Positions 12,755 to 24,390 are shown, counted from the first letter of the stretch. The stretch: DNA of 64,000 nucleotides from Puccinellia tenuiflora (GCA_012064385.1 QRDG01000129.1:2097015-2161014); one strand, 5' to 3'. A program made the numbers and translations. The notes: generated by a model not told the origin, from the letters alone.

Positions 12755-13460
12755 TGAACACCGCGCCGCTCCAACGGAGATTAGCTTCCATTGGAAAGTG
12801 AACTTCGGGATAAATCTCCACGTCAACTTGTTGGTTATTCCTCAACTTACCTTTACTAATTGCTACTAGCTTATTCCATTATATATCTTGTGCTAGTAGT
12901 AGCTTGCTCAACATATAGGGTTGTTCATCTAGTTGCATAATCTAGAGAACTTATATTTGAGCAATTCTCAATTAAAACGAAAAAGAAGTAAAATTTGTAG
13001 TTAACCTATTCACCCCCCCTCTAGTTAAAATCATCGATCCTTTCAAAGTGTATTGAGAACTTTAATGCTACCAAGTTCGATGGAAAATTTGCAATGTATC
13101 ACTACTCAATAAGTTTTCATCTTTGCTTGTATTCCTATGCTAGATTAATGTCTAACTACTTATATCTAAATATGCAAACTAATATAGAGAAATTTTAGAG
13201 GTATCTTCCATGCCAAATGATCTATTCCAAGATGTTTGGAAGAGTTTGGTTAGACCAACAACAGCGGACTGTTCAAGATCGAGTTGTTGAAGGTGAAGCT
13301 GTTGAAGGTGTAGATTCCCAAACCTCCTGCGGAATCTAATTTATAGTTGGGAAGAAGAGTTTTGCTGGAACCAGAATTAAAGGAGGAGCTCGAGATGGAG
13401 ATTTAGTCTCTCAGTTTATTTAATTTAAGTTGATGTTGACAATTATGTTTATGTAATAAA
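12755..13460 (+). mobile_element. Degenerate copia-type LTR/leader remnant
   Basis: Right after the N at about 12754 the sequence becomes a repeat-like tract: GGATAAATCTCC, a CTTGTGCTAGTAGTAGCTTG segment, then CTATTCACCCCCCCTCTAG. I recognise this last motif as the leader of Triticeae copia elements. It is followed by a short gag-like start (FNATKFDGK in one frame) and then AT-rich sequence without coding potential. Ends and target duplication are not visible, so borders are approximate and the family is inference. Confidence 0.45.
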
Positions 13461-13883
13461 CTTAAATTTGCACTCTTCGCCGCTATGGCCACCTGAGTCT
13501 TGTATTCGACTATGTTACAATTTTATCATAATATGCTATATTAGTGGATTGTGTTAATTATTTTGTTGGGTCTCTGGCTGTTATCTCTATGCTTAATTGC
13601 TTGTAAGATAGACATCACAGAAGAAAGACTTGTGAGCATTGGATGAATGGGACGACACTACATATATTATTGGATAAGTCGCAAGCCTACTTTCCTGCTG
13701 CTTTCATGTTTATGTCAACTTTAGATTTCATGTTTATGATGTCTGTGCGTGGACAATGTGCGGGACAAGGTGTATACCTACTTTTCTTTCAGTACCTTAA
13801 TAGGATCAATAAACGTAATGTCTAGATCGACAAATTAGAGTAACCAAACTACGGAAAAGAGAAAGCAACACGCCAATCGGTAC

Positions 13884-14036
13884 CTTAATGAGAAGGAGCC
13901 TCTTGAATTTGACCTTCTTGATGCCGGAGATCTTCTGGGCGATGGTGTCGCTGTAGCCGGCCAGCACCCGGAGGTGATGGCCTTGGTACGGAGAGGGTGC
14001 TTGGAATTTGCTCCGACTTCCGGCCCTGAATGCCAT
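13884..14036 (-). CDS. Candidate orphan first exon (51 codons)
   Basis: This GC-rich block in AT-rich surroundings runs from an ATG at 14034-14036 in good context (tccATGGCa) for exactly 51 codons to a GT donor (AAG|GTACCG). It encodes MAFRAGSRSKFQAPSPYQGH, then HLRVLAGYSDTIAQKISG, and ends in a basic stretch IKKVKFKRLLLIK. That would suit the cytosolic tail and start of a signal anchor. It sits on the same strand upstream of the DUF616 gene, whose 5' exons are missing, so it may be that gene's first exon separated by the copia remnant. I do not recognise the peptide, and a captured fragment of another gene is equally possible. Confidence 0.35.
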
Positions 14037-15291
14037 GGACACCCAAATAACAAGGGAATTTGGGCCTCCAAATTCCAAATAGCCAATTCCATGCCTCAAT
14101 TCTTTCATCCATACATAGCCTAAGAAAAAATCAGTAAAGAGAACGGCCCATGGCCCTCTTGCTATGTCATAACTATGTTTCGCCAATTGTGTGCATCCAT
14201 CTCTTTTCTCACCCTTTACAATCCACCTCTTTATCTCCTTCTTTCGGCTGTGTGCACCCTAGCTATGCAGAGGCCGGGTGTGGACATTTCTGGTTGTATC
14301 AGCTTGATGTAAACTGGTTAAAGTCTAATAAAGCGCCATTTATCGAAAAATATGGGCTCGAGGACATAAGAGGCTGGGAGCTTTTCTCCCATTGTGAAGT
14401 AAAAAACTATAGTCTGGTAAATTTGAAAAGTGAAAACGTTTAGTAAAAAAGGACATATAAATAGTAGTAAATTAGATACCTCTCGATAAAGTTTAACATT
14501 TTGTAAACAAAAAAAGCTGTCCACTAATTTCAGAATTATTTTGAACAAATTACATTATTTCTTAATGTTTTTCACAAAAATAAATTATTTCCCTCAAAAA
14601 ATTATTTCTAGTCAATTCTAGTCTTGTATGGATTTTTAGATGAAAATATTCTGTACCTCCAAAGTTTCAAAAACTTAGTTTTACTTACTCCATCTGAAAA
14701 ACTATATACTTAATCCATGCATCATATCTTATTTTTATGTTAGTTTAAAAAAATTGTTGACGTGTAAAGTTCCAAGTTCATGCATAGTTTAGTTTGGAAT
14801 TAAAAAAAAAAGTTGCTACGAAACGAGAATAGCGCTACCATCCTAACGAGCTGGACGGCACAAATATATAGGGGTGCACATGCACCCGGATTTAGAAAAT
14901 CCCTATTCATGATGACGTCGACGGTGAGCTATGTTGCACACATTTCGATAATGACATCAGCTAGCGAAAATTTTCAAATCGGCCGGTATTGTCCAAACCT
15001 GAAGTTGAGCAGCAAATTTTCCAGGTCTTCCTGTATAACCACCGCCAATCATACCGACCACTCAGTTTCAGTTTTAGTCCGAAAGTAGCTGCACGAGTAT
15101 CTGTGTATGTATGGATGGAGGAGCAATGTCGTCGTTGAAGTTTCCACCATACTCCGTACGTACTGCCGTGTGAAGACTGATCGCCCATGTACAGTCGTTT
15201 AGACAACATCCGTATGTAATGGATGTACATGTCAGATCTAGATAGCACGGCAGACGACTCGTACAATAGGCTATCTGGAGGGCGGCGATAT
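14037..15291. other. AT-rich intergenic sequence
   Basis: No gene, RNA or complete mobile element was recognised. From about 14400 to 14820 the sequence is strongly AT-rich. The stretch 14820-15270 is less AT-rich but every frame is broken. Confidence 0.4.
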
Positions 15292-15686
15292 GGAGCCCGG
15301 GCTCCAAGAAACCCGGTATTGTAAAAAAATTTGAATTCACAAATTTTTGGTTCAAAAAATTCTGAAAAAAAATATGCACGTAGATAATACTATGATCTAC
15401 CACTGTGAAAAATTTCAACCACAAACTCGAAATATTTTGATCTGTGCAAAAAAGAGAAATCTGCAGATCTGAAAAGTGAACAGTGTGCAATCTGAAAAAT
15501 TTGAAAATCTTGTCAGATTTCTCTTTTTTGCACAGATCGCAATATTTCGAGTTTGTGGATGAAAAAATTCACACTGGTAGATCATAGTATTATCTACGTG
15601 CATATTTTTTTTTCAGAATTTTTGAACCAAAGATTTGAGAATTCAATTTTTTTGTAATACCGGGCTCTTGGAGCGCCCGGGCTCTA
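15292..15686. mobile_element. Long-TIR fold-back MITE (Mutator-like?)
   Basis: The element is almost one long inverted repeat of about 395 bp. The left end reads GGAGCCCGGGCTCCAAGAAA and the right end is the near complement (AGAGCCCGGGCGCTCCAAGA). Both arms then carry matching segments such as ATATGCACGTAGATAATACT and CACAAACTCGAAATATTTTG, converging near 15485. It has no coding capacity. Long terminal arms suggest a Mutator-type MITE, but I could not identify a clear 9-bp target duplication, so the superfamily is tentative. Confidence 0.75.
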
Positions 15687-15969
15687 AATGGACTTTCCGC
15701 AGCTGTCTATAAGAACCTAAGCCCTGTAACTGTACGCAATTAAAAAACTATTTTTTAATGCTAACTAAATCAGGTGGAGAGCCGTCGGTAGCCATACAAC
15801 GGGACGTGAGGCGTCTGCAGCGAGCGAATTTGGCGGAATTCGACTGTGTAGATAATTACCGACGGAGTCCTCCTCTCTCCATATTCTCTCTCCTATAACT
15901 GACAAAAAGTTTGACAGTTGACGCGCACCCACCAACTTACCGCGGCACCCACCAACTGGTGTGCTCGAA

Positions 15970-16675
15970 TAAGGAGGTGGTTCTAAGGTTTCTTCTCGCG
16001 CCAAGATGAAGATCTGCCATATGCCTGTCCCCATCGATCTGGCTGGACGGTCGTGTTTCGGAAGGCTCCGCCGGCGAACTCCATTGGGCGACTCATGCCT
16101 GGAGATTGCTGGATCGGATGGTATTCGATCGTGCGCACCCATATTTTTTCTCTGACCGTTTGGTTTCAGAGGGAGCGATTTGAAGCTCTGCTGGCTGTTA
16201 ATATCATGGAGCATGCTTTCTTGTTTCATGGTGCTGGCAAAGAATGTCATGGAAGGCGAGATCTGAGGACTAGCAATGGTGGTTTGAATCTTTATGGCGA
16301 TGAGAAATTGCCTAGGTGTTTGTGACTTGAAGTAGCGGCATGTATGTGCGGACGACTGCACAATAGAAGTTCTAAGTCTTATCTTTCAGGGTGAAAATCC
16401 AAGGTCTGGTCTTAATTGGTTGTGTCTGGCAATGGCCTTGGTGAAGGCATTGTTTTGAGAGTGTGGAGAAGCTGGACTTCTGGTGCTGTCTTGATGGTGT
16501 TAGTACTGTTGTTTCAAGTATCTGACCACTATAGCGGGACTTTTTTTTTTTGTAATTCTTCTCTTTTTTTTGGGTTGTTTGCATCCGTAATGCCGGTAGG
16601 ACAATGCGTTCTTTTAGAGGCTGGGTGTAATTGATATCTTTGCGATATAAATATATGTTCTTTATCTAAAAAATG
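15970..16675 (+). mobile_element. Possible LINE-type 3' fragment
   Basis: The tract ends with GGCTGGGTGTAATTGATATC, TTTGCGATATAAATATATG and a short A-rich tail. I associate this pattern with 3' ends of Triticeae non-LTR retrotransposons. Upstream sequence (about 16000-16330) is GC-balanced but broken in every frame. No reverse transcriptase motif is present, so this would be a 5'-truncated copy or a gene-derived retrocopy. It is a recognition by general pattern only. Confidence 0.35.
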
Positions 16676-17523
16676 CTCAACTCACGACATAACTTGAACT
16701 AACAAAATATAAGGGCTGTTTTACGGGGTATATCTACATAGTTAGGCGTGTAATATATTTTTCATTTAACGGTTTGCATAGAAAATTTCAAAAAAAGTTC
16801 AAGTGATTTTTTTTTCTAGAATACGTTGACGTGGATTTTGGGCAACTAGCATTCCTTGATAAAACTATCATTGTGCCGTACGTTGCTATATTCCGTCTTA
16901 AGGAGAGGAGATTTCGTGCACCCAGGCACCAATGATCCCGGTGTTTAAAAATATTCGAAAACACTATTCGCAAGTTTTCAAAAATTATGAAAAATATCAC
17001 AGATATAGCCAACGGTGTATTAAACAAACCTGTAAAAAATCAAGCTCAAATACTTTGTATACAGTTCTACACAAAAATGACAAAAGTTTAGATCTAAGTA
17101 TACATATTTTCAAATCACCAAATTGTCACAGATTTGCCTTTTTTTGTAGCTCATAATATTAAGGATTTGAAATTGATATTTTACATGTTTATGGGATACA
17201 TTATTGGCTACATTGTATTTTTTTCAAAAAAAATTAAAACTTATAAATACGATTTTTGATTTTTTTTAACTAAGCTCGGGAGCCGCTACTACTTTCCAGT
17301 CTTCAAGCCCATATATGAAAGGAAAGACTGCATGCCAACTACCAACCGAACATGTAATCATATCTTGTATAGCTTTATTGTAAGGCCAGACCTTTTTTTC
17401 CCCGGAAAACTGAGTATTTTTTTTACGCATTCGTACGATCAATAAAAACTTCACCTCCGTTCTTTGTGCTTAGATGGATATAGTACATAGAGCCCAAGGG
17501 AGGCAAAACAGCTCGGAAAATTA
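16676..17523. other. Intergenic AT-rich sequence with TE-like fragments
   Basis: No gene was found. The stretch 16915-17260 (CACCCAGGCACCAATGATCC followed by A/T-rich sequence) looks like one arm of a degraded long-TIR DNA transposon, but no matching second arm lies in range. Confidence 0.3.
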
Positions 17524-17827
17524 GGACTTCTTTGATTCGGAGAATTGTAAAAAATGTAAGGATGGAAAAAATACAAGATTACAGTGTCATGTTCATTTCA
17601 ATCCTATAGGAATCCATATGCACCAAAGTGTTTGATTTCATGATAGGAAAAAGAAAGAATTCTGGAAAAGTAGATGTTAGATGTCCTATAAAACCTAGTG
17701 CAATGGTTTCCTTACTAAAATTTTATATAGGATTTAATCCTACAAATCAAACAACTAGTGTAGGAAAAATTTCTAAGAATTTGAATTCTCAAAATTTCTA
17801 CGTAATTTCTTTGAATCAAAGAGATCC
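17524..17827. mobile_element. Tourist/Harbinger-type MITE
   Basis: This 304-bp element has terminal inverted repeats GGACTTCTTTGATTC at the left and the complement of GAATCAAAGAGATCC at the right. It is flanked by TTA on both sides (17521-17523 and 17828-17830), the target duplication of the PIF/Harbinger superfamily. Interior complementary segments are visible (AATCCTATAGGAATCC and TAGGATTTAATCCTAC types). There is no open frame. Confidence 0.85.
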
Positions 17828-18072
17828 TTAAGACCCCGCTTGGATCGCCGTATTCCGGCCAGAATCTGTCGGAAAGAAATACGGACCTCGTTAGCTCCGT
17901 ATATTTTACAAGCGATGGAAGGGTGGAGAATTACGGAGGGGAATTTTACATACATTCCAAACGGCGCCTAAGGATTAAAAAACCAGCCAAAGGTGGGAAC
18001 GATGAACTCATTTTTCTCTTCCTTTCTCTTATCCCAGCACACACAGGCCGGGATTCAGTTCAGCGATTGGAN
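17828..18072. other. Short intergenic stretch ending at an ambiguous base
   Basis: A GC-richer stretch begins ACCCCGCTTGGATCG and later shows a rough complement (CCAAACGGCGCC), so another small degraded TIR element is possible. It ends at the N near 18072, where sequence of a minus-strand gypsy element begins abruptly. Confidence 0.3.
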
Positions 18073-19320
18073 GCGAGGTCCGAAGCAGCGATGAGCCGCG
18101 ATGTCTTCCTCCTCGATGATTCTTGACGCCTTGAGTGCGTCGATGCGGAGGCGAGCGTCGTGGCTTGTTTCGGGCCCCAGCGGTCCCAGGCGCTCCTCAA
18201 TGGTGACCTTGTGTCCGATTCGCTCCTTGACGCTGCGGCCGGTTTGCGGCCCGTTCCGGTTGCCGTCTTCGCGTCGTCCAGCCGGATCGCGGCCGTGATC
18301 ACGAGGATGCGAGATTGCGCTCCCCTCGCGATGAGCTCGTGGTTGCTTGTCCTTCGCCCTTCCGCGGCTTGTGGATGACGCCTCAGCGCCTTGCTTGGAC
18401 TTGCCGGCTGGGTCGTAGCCTGGAGGCGGCTCATGATGTTCCCGGCTCGCCGTTGCCTCGGTTTCGCGCTGCTGCCGGTTAGCCGCGGCGATGAGCTCTT
18501 GGACCCGGCGTGCTTGTTGGCATAGCTCCTCGCCTTGGAGATGGGGTAGTTCCGCTGCGGCCGCCTCCGCAGCCTTCATGTTTTGCACCGGGTTGCTGTA
18601 CTCGGGCAAGACGATGTCCGAATGCTCGTGCGGCTGGCCGGCACGGTTCAGGACACCTTCGAGATCCCCTCCTTTGCGCCTGACCTCATTCAGCTTCTCC
18701 ATGTTGCCTCTTGCCGGCTCGAAGCCATGGGCGGTGTTGTACTCGCGCATCGTGGCGTTGAGTCGGCGCTGTGTCGATGCGAGGTGAAGAGCCTTGTCGT
18801 ATATCTGTTGACGCATCCTCTCGAGTTTAGCCGCCGCCTTGGCTGGATCCGCACCGGCGCGATGGGGGTGCTTAGCAGCTCGAAGTAGGCCTCAAGGTTG
18901 CGCTGGAAACGAGAGGGTTCGCCAGCTTCATGAACAGTAGCGGCGACGGTGCCTCCCGCCGCCACGTGCTTGACCATGTGCACCTCGGCGTAGACGTTGA
19001 GCTTGTCGTCGTAACGGTCGGCGTCACCGAAGTTGAGGTAGCCGAAGGCGGAATCGTCGTCGCAGGTGCTGGCGTCGAAGATCGAAGGAGCCAAGCTCGA
19101 GTAGACCACCTCCGGGTACTCCTTGGCGGCGACGGAAACGTAGACGTGGAAATCGCCAAGGGTGACGACCGTGCCTCCGCTGGTGAAGCCCACGTCGGTG
19201 AAGCTCCTGGTGTTGTCGAGGACGCAGCCGATGGAGCCGATGGAGAGCACGAGGCCGGAGACGATCCATCGATCATCTACGGTCCGGGATCCCGCGCAGA
19301 ACGTGACTCCGCTCGTCGCG
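18055..19320 (-). pseudogene. gag of the truncated minus-strand gypsy element
   Basis: Two overlapping minus-strand frames cover this interval. The upstream one (to about 18830) has no motif I can name but is acidic and repeat-free. The downstream one (from about 18816) begins near MRQQIYDKALHLASTQRRLN and has the charged, Q/R/E-rich character and the IEERLGPLGPE and RCFGPR blocks typical of the N-terminal gag region of Triticeae gypsy elements. A change of frame near 18820-18850 indicates a frameshift. The capsid core, zinc knuckle and pol are beyond the truncation. Confidence 0.6.
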
Positions 19321-20001
19321 AGCCCCACGGTAGGCGCCAAATGTCGTGGTGGGTAGCACGGCATATCCATCAGAGATGGAAAGAAGTATGGGGCAGGCGA
19401 CGATGGATGCTCACGCGGGATTGGGAAACAAGCACGCAAACACACGCTAGTTACCCAGGTTCAGGGCCCTCTTGTGGAGGTAACACCCCTACGTCCTGCT
19501 CTTCTTGTTCTTATTGCTTGATCCCAGAATCGGGCTACAATGGTGCTCCTGGAGCTGTTTCGGGTGGCAGCCGGCTGGAGGTCCTAGCCGGCTGGAGGTT
19601 GAAGATGATGCTACTACTCCTGTCCTCTGTCTAGTGCTTGCATGTCTCATCCTTTCTTGCGCAGGAGGCTCTAGCCCGCTTTATATAGGCAGCGGGCTAG
19701 GGTTTTAGGTTACAGGGAAGTTACAAGTTTACCCCTATGACATCACTACGATTCGGTAGCCGGCTTGGGCCAACTCATCATTACACTGCTGCTGTAACGC
19801 CCGACAGGGCGTACTGTTCATCAGGTGGCAGTTGCGTGACCCTGGCCCACCAGTACGAACTGGTCGGTGGGTGGAAGCCGGCTGCTCCCAGCCGGACGGA
19901 GATGTTGAAGCCGGAAGACTGGATTCGCCTTGAGATGGCCGGCTTGAGTCCTTGAACGATTTTGACCTCCTTCTGGGTATCCGGGCTTCATATCCCCGAC
20001 A
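18073..20001 (-). mobile_element. Truncated Ty3-gypsy element (5' LTR plus gag start)
   Basis: This is a minus-strand LTR retrotransposon fragment. Its 5' LTR is 19342-20001 (660 bp) with TGTCG...CGACA ends. Immediately inside lies a primer-binding-site-like TTTGGCGCCTACCGTGGGGC (19322-19341), then gag sequence down to the N at about 18072. The rest of the element, including pol and the other LTR, is absent. The right flank (ATCGGGGATGG) continues as the interrupted 5' LTR of the large chromovirus, so this element inserted into that LTR. Confidence 0.85.
19342..20001 (-). repeat. 5' LTR of the truncated minus-strand gypsy element
   Basis: The LTR is 660 bp, bounded by TGTCG and CGACA. It contains pyrimidine-rich and GC-rich segments with a recurrent AGCCGGC word. 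The mate LTR is not in the window. Its right border coincides exactly with re-entry into the chromovirus LTR sequence (compare 45235 onward). Confidence 0.85.
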
Positions 20002-20362
20002 ATCGGGGATGGTGTTTTGCCTCATTCTTGCCCCTAAGTGCGAGTTCTTGTCTTCGGAACCAAGGTTTGAGCGTGCTGCCATTGGTGGGGACATATGGAA
20101 TCCCCTTTAACTAAATAACTTGTGCGGGCGTATCCAAGGGTCCTCTAGTTTGCTATTTCCATTTGCGTGTGAGTGTGTGGGTGGAAAAAGAAACGATGAG
20201 GATGGTGGTGTTTAGGGCGTGGCGATGGGGGCAGGGGCTGAAATAGGCTGGATAAACTTGTCCTGTCGGCACAGATGATCCTTGGATAGTCTCATGCGAG
20301 GTAAAGGTTTAACCGCGCCCACGTGCCAGCTTTCCCCGGAACAAAGCTAATCAGGCGAGCCG
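20002..20362 (+). repeat. 5' LTR remnant of the chromovirus, part 1
   Basis: Nearly identical to 45235-45596 in the 3' LTR (about 7 differences in 361 bases by eye). It ends with the AGCCG target site (20358-20362) duplicated by the solo LTR insertion. Confidence 0.92.
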
Positions 20363-20440
20363 TGAAACGCCCCCCGGGATCGGTACTATGTAGATTTGAG
20401 CGATTTCCGCCGAATCCGCTTAATAACGATCCTAGGACGC

Positions 20441-20896
20441 TGACGTGGGTACACCTTTCGGGTGTGCCACCATGGACTACCCTGGTGCGGAAGAGAATAA
20501 AAGGCCCATATGTCATCAGGCCCAGGAAGGATGCCCCGAAGGAAAGATTCAGAGATATTAGGTCGGCAGGCCCAGATGTAAACCTAGTCGGTAACGGACC
20601 CGAGACCCAGTCCCACTATTTAAGGACTGGGAGGGCCGCCGACCTAGGGTACGTTCATACTCACCGCCAGAAACCCTAGCGAGATCGAATCTCACGATCT
20701 CGCCATTGTAACCCATCTGTAAGCTCATCATCATCAATACCAGACAAGCAGGACGTAGGGCTTTTACCTTCGGGGGCCTGAACCTGGGTAAATCTCTCTT
20801 GTCAGCTGACGAATCCACCAGTACCACCATCTTCTTCTCCTATTCTCTCAACCCGAGGATGTCATCCGAGGGATTTGGCGTGGTAACCCCACGTCA
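20441..20896 (+). repeat. 5' LTR of the Tat element
   Basis: A 456-bp LTR with TGACGTGGG...CCCACGTCA ends, where the outer 9-10 bases are inverted repeats. The 3' copy is 33148-33600. A TATTTAAGGACTGG segment near 20617 could be the TATA region. Confidence 0.95.
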
Positions 20897-20954
20897 ATTG
20901 GCGCCGTCTGTGGGAAAGACTGGTGCTGGATCTACGGATTCGGCGGCTTCATCA

Positions 20955-22015
20955 GCGACCATCGGCGACTCGCCGGATCTGCAACAGCCGATCTACTTCG
21001 GCTCCCTGGGTTTTCACCCGCACTCGCCGGTCGTGCAATCGGCCTTCGAGAACCTACAAGCTGGCGTGGAGATGAGCTTTGGCAAGCTGCGCTTCTACGT
21101 CAACAAGTGGGGCACGCTCCGTCTCACGGACGCACCTCCTTCCGCATCGGAGGAACCCGCCGCTTCATCGACTTCATCGGCGGAAGTCGCAACTTCATCG
21201 ACCGCATCGGTGGACATCCTGTCACCCCGCGCAGATTTCGCGGAGGGAACGCTCGACGAACCTGCATCACCTTTGGTCGCAGCATCGCGATCTACATCGC
21301 CAACCGTCGACTTCGCGCGCACGACCGAGATGCCGGTCGCGCCATACATCTCATCTACTCCGTCAAGCCCTGCGTACTCCACCAGCGGAGCCTCGGCATC
21401 CTTCGAGTCCGCCTCCAGTGTCGACTCCGACGATCAGACGTCGTATCTCTCGCCGATCGAGGTATACATGACGGTGCCTGCAGGAGGAGGAGCATCAGGA
21501 CCCGGGGAAACGGCCGCGGCAGGAGCCGCAGCTGCCGCCGCCGCCGCAAGGACGGCAGCCGCAAACACGGAGACCGGAGTGAACGCTCCGCCTAACAGGG
21601 GCGAACAGCCGAACTACCCATACGTCGTCACCCTGCAGAACGGGCGGACGCAGCTTCACATCAACCAGGCTATGGGTGAAAAAGCAATCAAGGCTGTAGC
21701 AGATGGCCAACCGGCAGCCGACGCGACACCAGAAGACCTGGCATGCTACCAGTACCTGCTGTGGCGGAAAGCCTCAAGCTGGAAGCCACGAGGGAGGAGC
21801 TGGCGGAGCGCAGAAGGCAGGCTAGCATATCGAGTGCGCGGCGGGCAGGTCTGTCCGTCCAATCTTCAGGGCGATCCCGTGACCCCCAAGCACAGCCTCG
21901 GTACTTGCGGATACCAGAGGCAGATCGGAACAACGTCACCCGTAATTTGGAGGCGTCCTTCATGTCTGTGGACGGCAGGGAATCCCTATCCCCAAGACTG
22001 CTTCCGGTGTCCTAA
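20955..22015 (+). pseudogene. Tat gag, N-terminal part, frameshifted
   Basis: A frame opens within the 5' LTR and runs past the PBS through an Ala/Ser/Thr-rich linker to DLACYQYLLWR near 21768. Homologous reading then continues in a second frame (ESLKLEATREELAERRRQA) to about 21970 and in a third (NPYPKTASGVLMSVATYLQ) into the downstream gag frame. Two single-base-type frameshifts, near 21768 and 21975, therefore break the gag N-terminus. In the intact family this is one continuous gag polyprotein forming the virus-like particle. Confidence 0.75.
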
Positions 22016-24390
22016 TGTCGGTGGCCACATACCTGCAGGCTACACAGCCGCCAGAGAGCGATCCGCGGGCAGCCCTGCATCGCCAACAAATCAAGTTCCT
22101 CAGCACAATGGGGACGACATTGGTACCTGAGGAGCCACAACCAGCTGCAATCGTAGCAGCTGGCAACAACACGGTTAATCGCCGCCAGTCAAGCCCGCGG
22201 CGGGAGACAAGAACTCGAGAATCGGGCGACCGTACCCGAGATCGAGAAAACCGCGTCACACGCGGCAACAATGAGCGAGCAGCTCCAGAAGAAGACAATC
22301 GCGTCACCCGCGACCGGCGAAACCGCGGTAATCGCGGGTACGAGGGACGCTACCAGCTCACCGAGGGCGAAGATGCGCGCAATGCCATCACGCATAACAA
22401 GGTCACCAGGAACCGCTCCAGGCGAGCAGTTCAAGAGGAAGAAAGCGACAGCTCGTCGTCCGATGACGACTTCGAGCCCTGCGGCGCACTATGCTTCAGT
22501 CGACGCATCCGGGAGACCAGAATGCCGAAAGGATTCAGGCTAACCTCGGAAACCCCGAAGTATGATGGCTTGCAAGAACCGTCCGCCTGGCTGGAGGACT
22601 ACCTGACGGCGGTAACCTGCCAAAGAGGATCGACGTCTACTGCCATGCAGTACATACAACTCATGCTCTCGGGATCGGCTCGAGCCTGGCTTAAGAGCCT
22701 ACCGAGAGGCGCATACACCTGCTGGGAAGACTTCAAAGAGGACTTCGTCCGCAACTTCATCGGCACGTACAAGAGACCCGCCTCATTCGAGGAACTGCGA
22801 GCCTGCAAGCAGCGTGAAGACGAGACGTTGCGCGAGTACATCCAGCGTTGGACTCTCCTCCGTAACGCGACGGAGAAGATATCGGAAGACAACGCCATAT
22901 ACGCGTTCACCCGAGGAGTCTATCGGGTCGAGCTCCGGGAGACCTTTGGTCGAGTGAAGCCCAAAACCATCGCCCACCTCATGCAGATAGCCAATGAGTG
23001 GGCAGATGGCGAAGATTCCATACGTAACGAGCGCGCCGGCACACCTGGCGTCAACGGCGATCAAGGTTCTTGGAGTCGCCGCAACAGCGACCGCCGTCGC
23101 AAGAGGAAGTCGCGCGTCTACGAGGACACGGAGGGCATGGAACTCGTGGCGGCAGGCTTTACTGATAGCCGCGAGCAAAGAAACCGTGACGACAGTCGCT
23201 ATGAGCGCGATAGTCGAACAACCGGTTACAGAAGCAGCAAGGAAGTCAAGCGCGAATGGCGGCCGCGAGAGTCGCGAGGTGGTCGAGCTCCACGGCCTCC
23301 TCCAACGCTCCATGACGCGTGCCGATTCCACATGTTCAGGGATGAGAATGGTGTTCTCACGTCCAAGCACCTCCTCAAGGACTGCGAAAAGTTTCAAGAC
23401 CTCCATGCGCAGTACGCACGGCTCCTTTTGCAGCAACAACAGCAAGCGCAGGTGGCAACGGGGGCATTGGCTCTGGGAGCACCGCACGCTCCACCATTGC
23501 CTCCGGGACATATGGCGGGAGCTATCCAGCTCCAACCACGCGTCGAGGAACCTCAGGCAGGTGAAGATGCTTACCCAAAGCCCGTGGGTCGCATGTTCAT
23601 GATCCAGAAAGGACGTCCCTCAAATCGGGACCAAAAGCTCATAACAAGGCAGGTCCACCTTGCCGTCAAAACACCACCCGCGGTACCAGAGTACCTCGAC
23701 TGGTCACAGGCCAGCATAACATTCTCCAGAGACGATCATCCACCTCGAGTCCCGCGGCCGGGCCACGCGGCCCTCGTTTTGGATGCGCAGATAGGAGGCT
23801 TCGCTATGAGCCGTGTGTTCATGGATGGTGGCAGCGGAATCAATATCATGTTCGCTGACACGCTGCGCGGAATGAACATCCTGACGACAAGCCTGGCGCC
23901 CTCCGTCAACACCTTCCACGGCATAGTACCAGGGAGACCAGTCTATCCCTTGGGAACAATCTCACTCGATGTGATCTTCGGCGAGCCAGCTAACTTCCGG
24001 AAGGAGAGGATTGAGTTCGAGGTGGTTGACTGGAAGTCGCAGTACCATGTCATCCTGGGGCGACCAGCGTTCGCACGGTTCATGGCGGTGCCGCACTATG
24101 CCTATCTGAAGCTGAAGATGCCGGGGCCCTACGGGACAATCACCGTCAGCGGAAACTTCGAGCGATCCGACGAGTGCGATCGCAAGTTCAACACGATCTC
24201 TGAGTCATTCGGGGCGCAGGAGCAGCTCCAGGAGTTGGCACTCACCAACGACCGCACCCTCTTTCCCGAGGGCAAACAATCAGCGTCAGGCTCTGCCTTT
24301 AACGCGACAAACGACACAAGGGAGCATCAGGTGCACCCGACGGACCCTAAGAAGACGGTCCTCGTATCGACGAGCTTGCCTTCCGCATAG
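22015..24390 (+). pseudogene. Tat gag core and protease
   Basis: The long frame holds the retrotransposon gag capsid domain (KYDGLQEPSAWLEDYLTAV, AWLKSLPRGAYTCWEDFKED, then LREYIQRWTLLRN). A basic Arg-rich linker and the CRFHMFRDENGVLTSKHLLK block follow. The aspartic protease region has FMDGGSGINIMFADTL and the later VILGRPAFARFMAVPHYAYL. The frame ends at TAG 24388-24390, where homologues read through. A second in-frame TAG follows at 24424-24426, after which the same frame continues as RT. The gag-pol fusion is thus cut between protease and RT. Confidence 0.9.

Noticed and set aside
13230..13450. Possible 3' end of a protein-coding gene (GAAGGTGAAGCTGTTGAAGG region)
   Set aside because: All frames are broken within a few dozen codons and no splice-consistent exon could be built.
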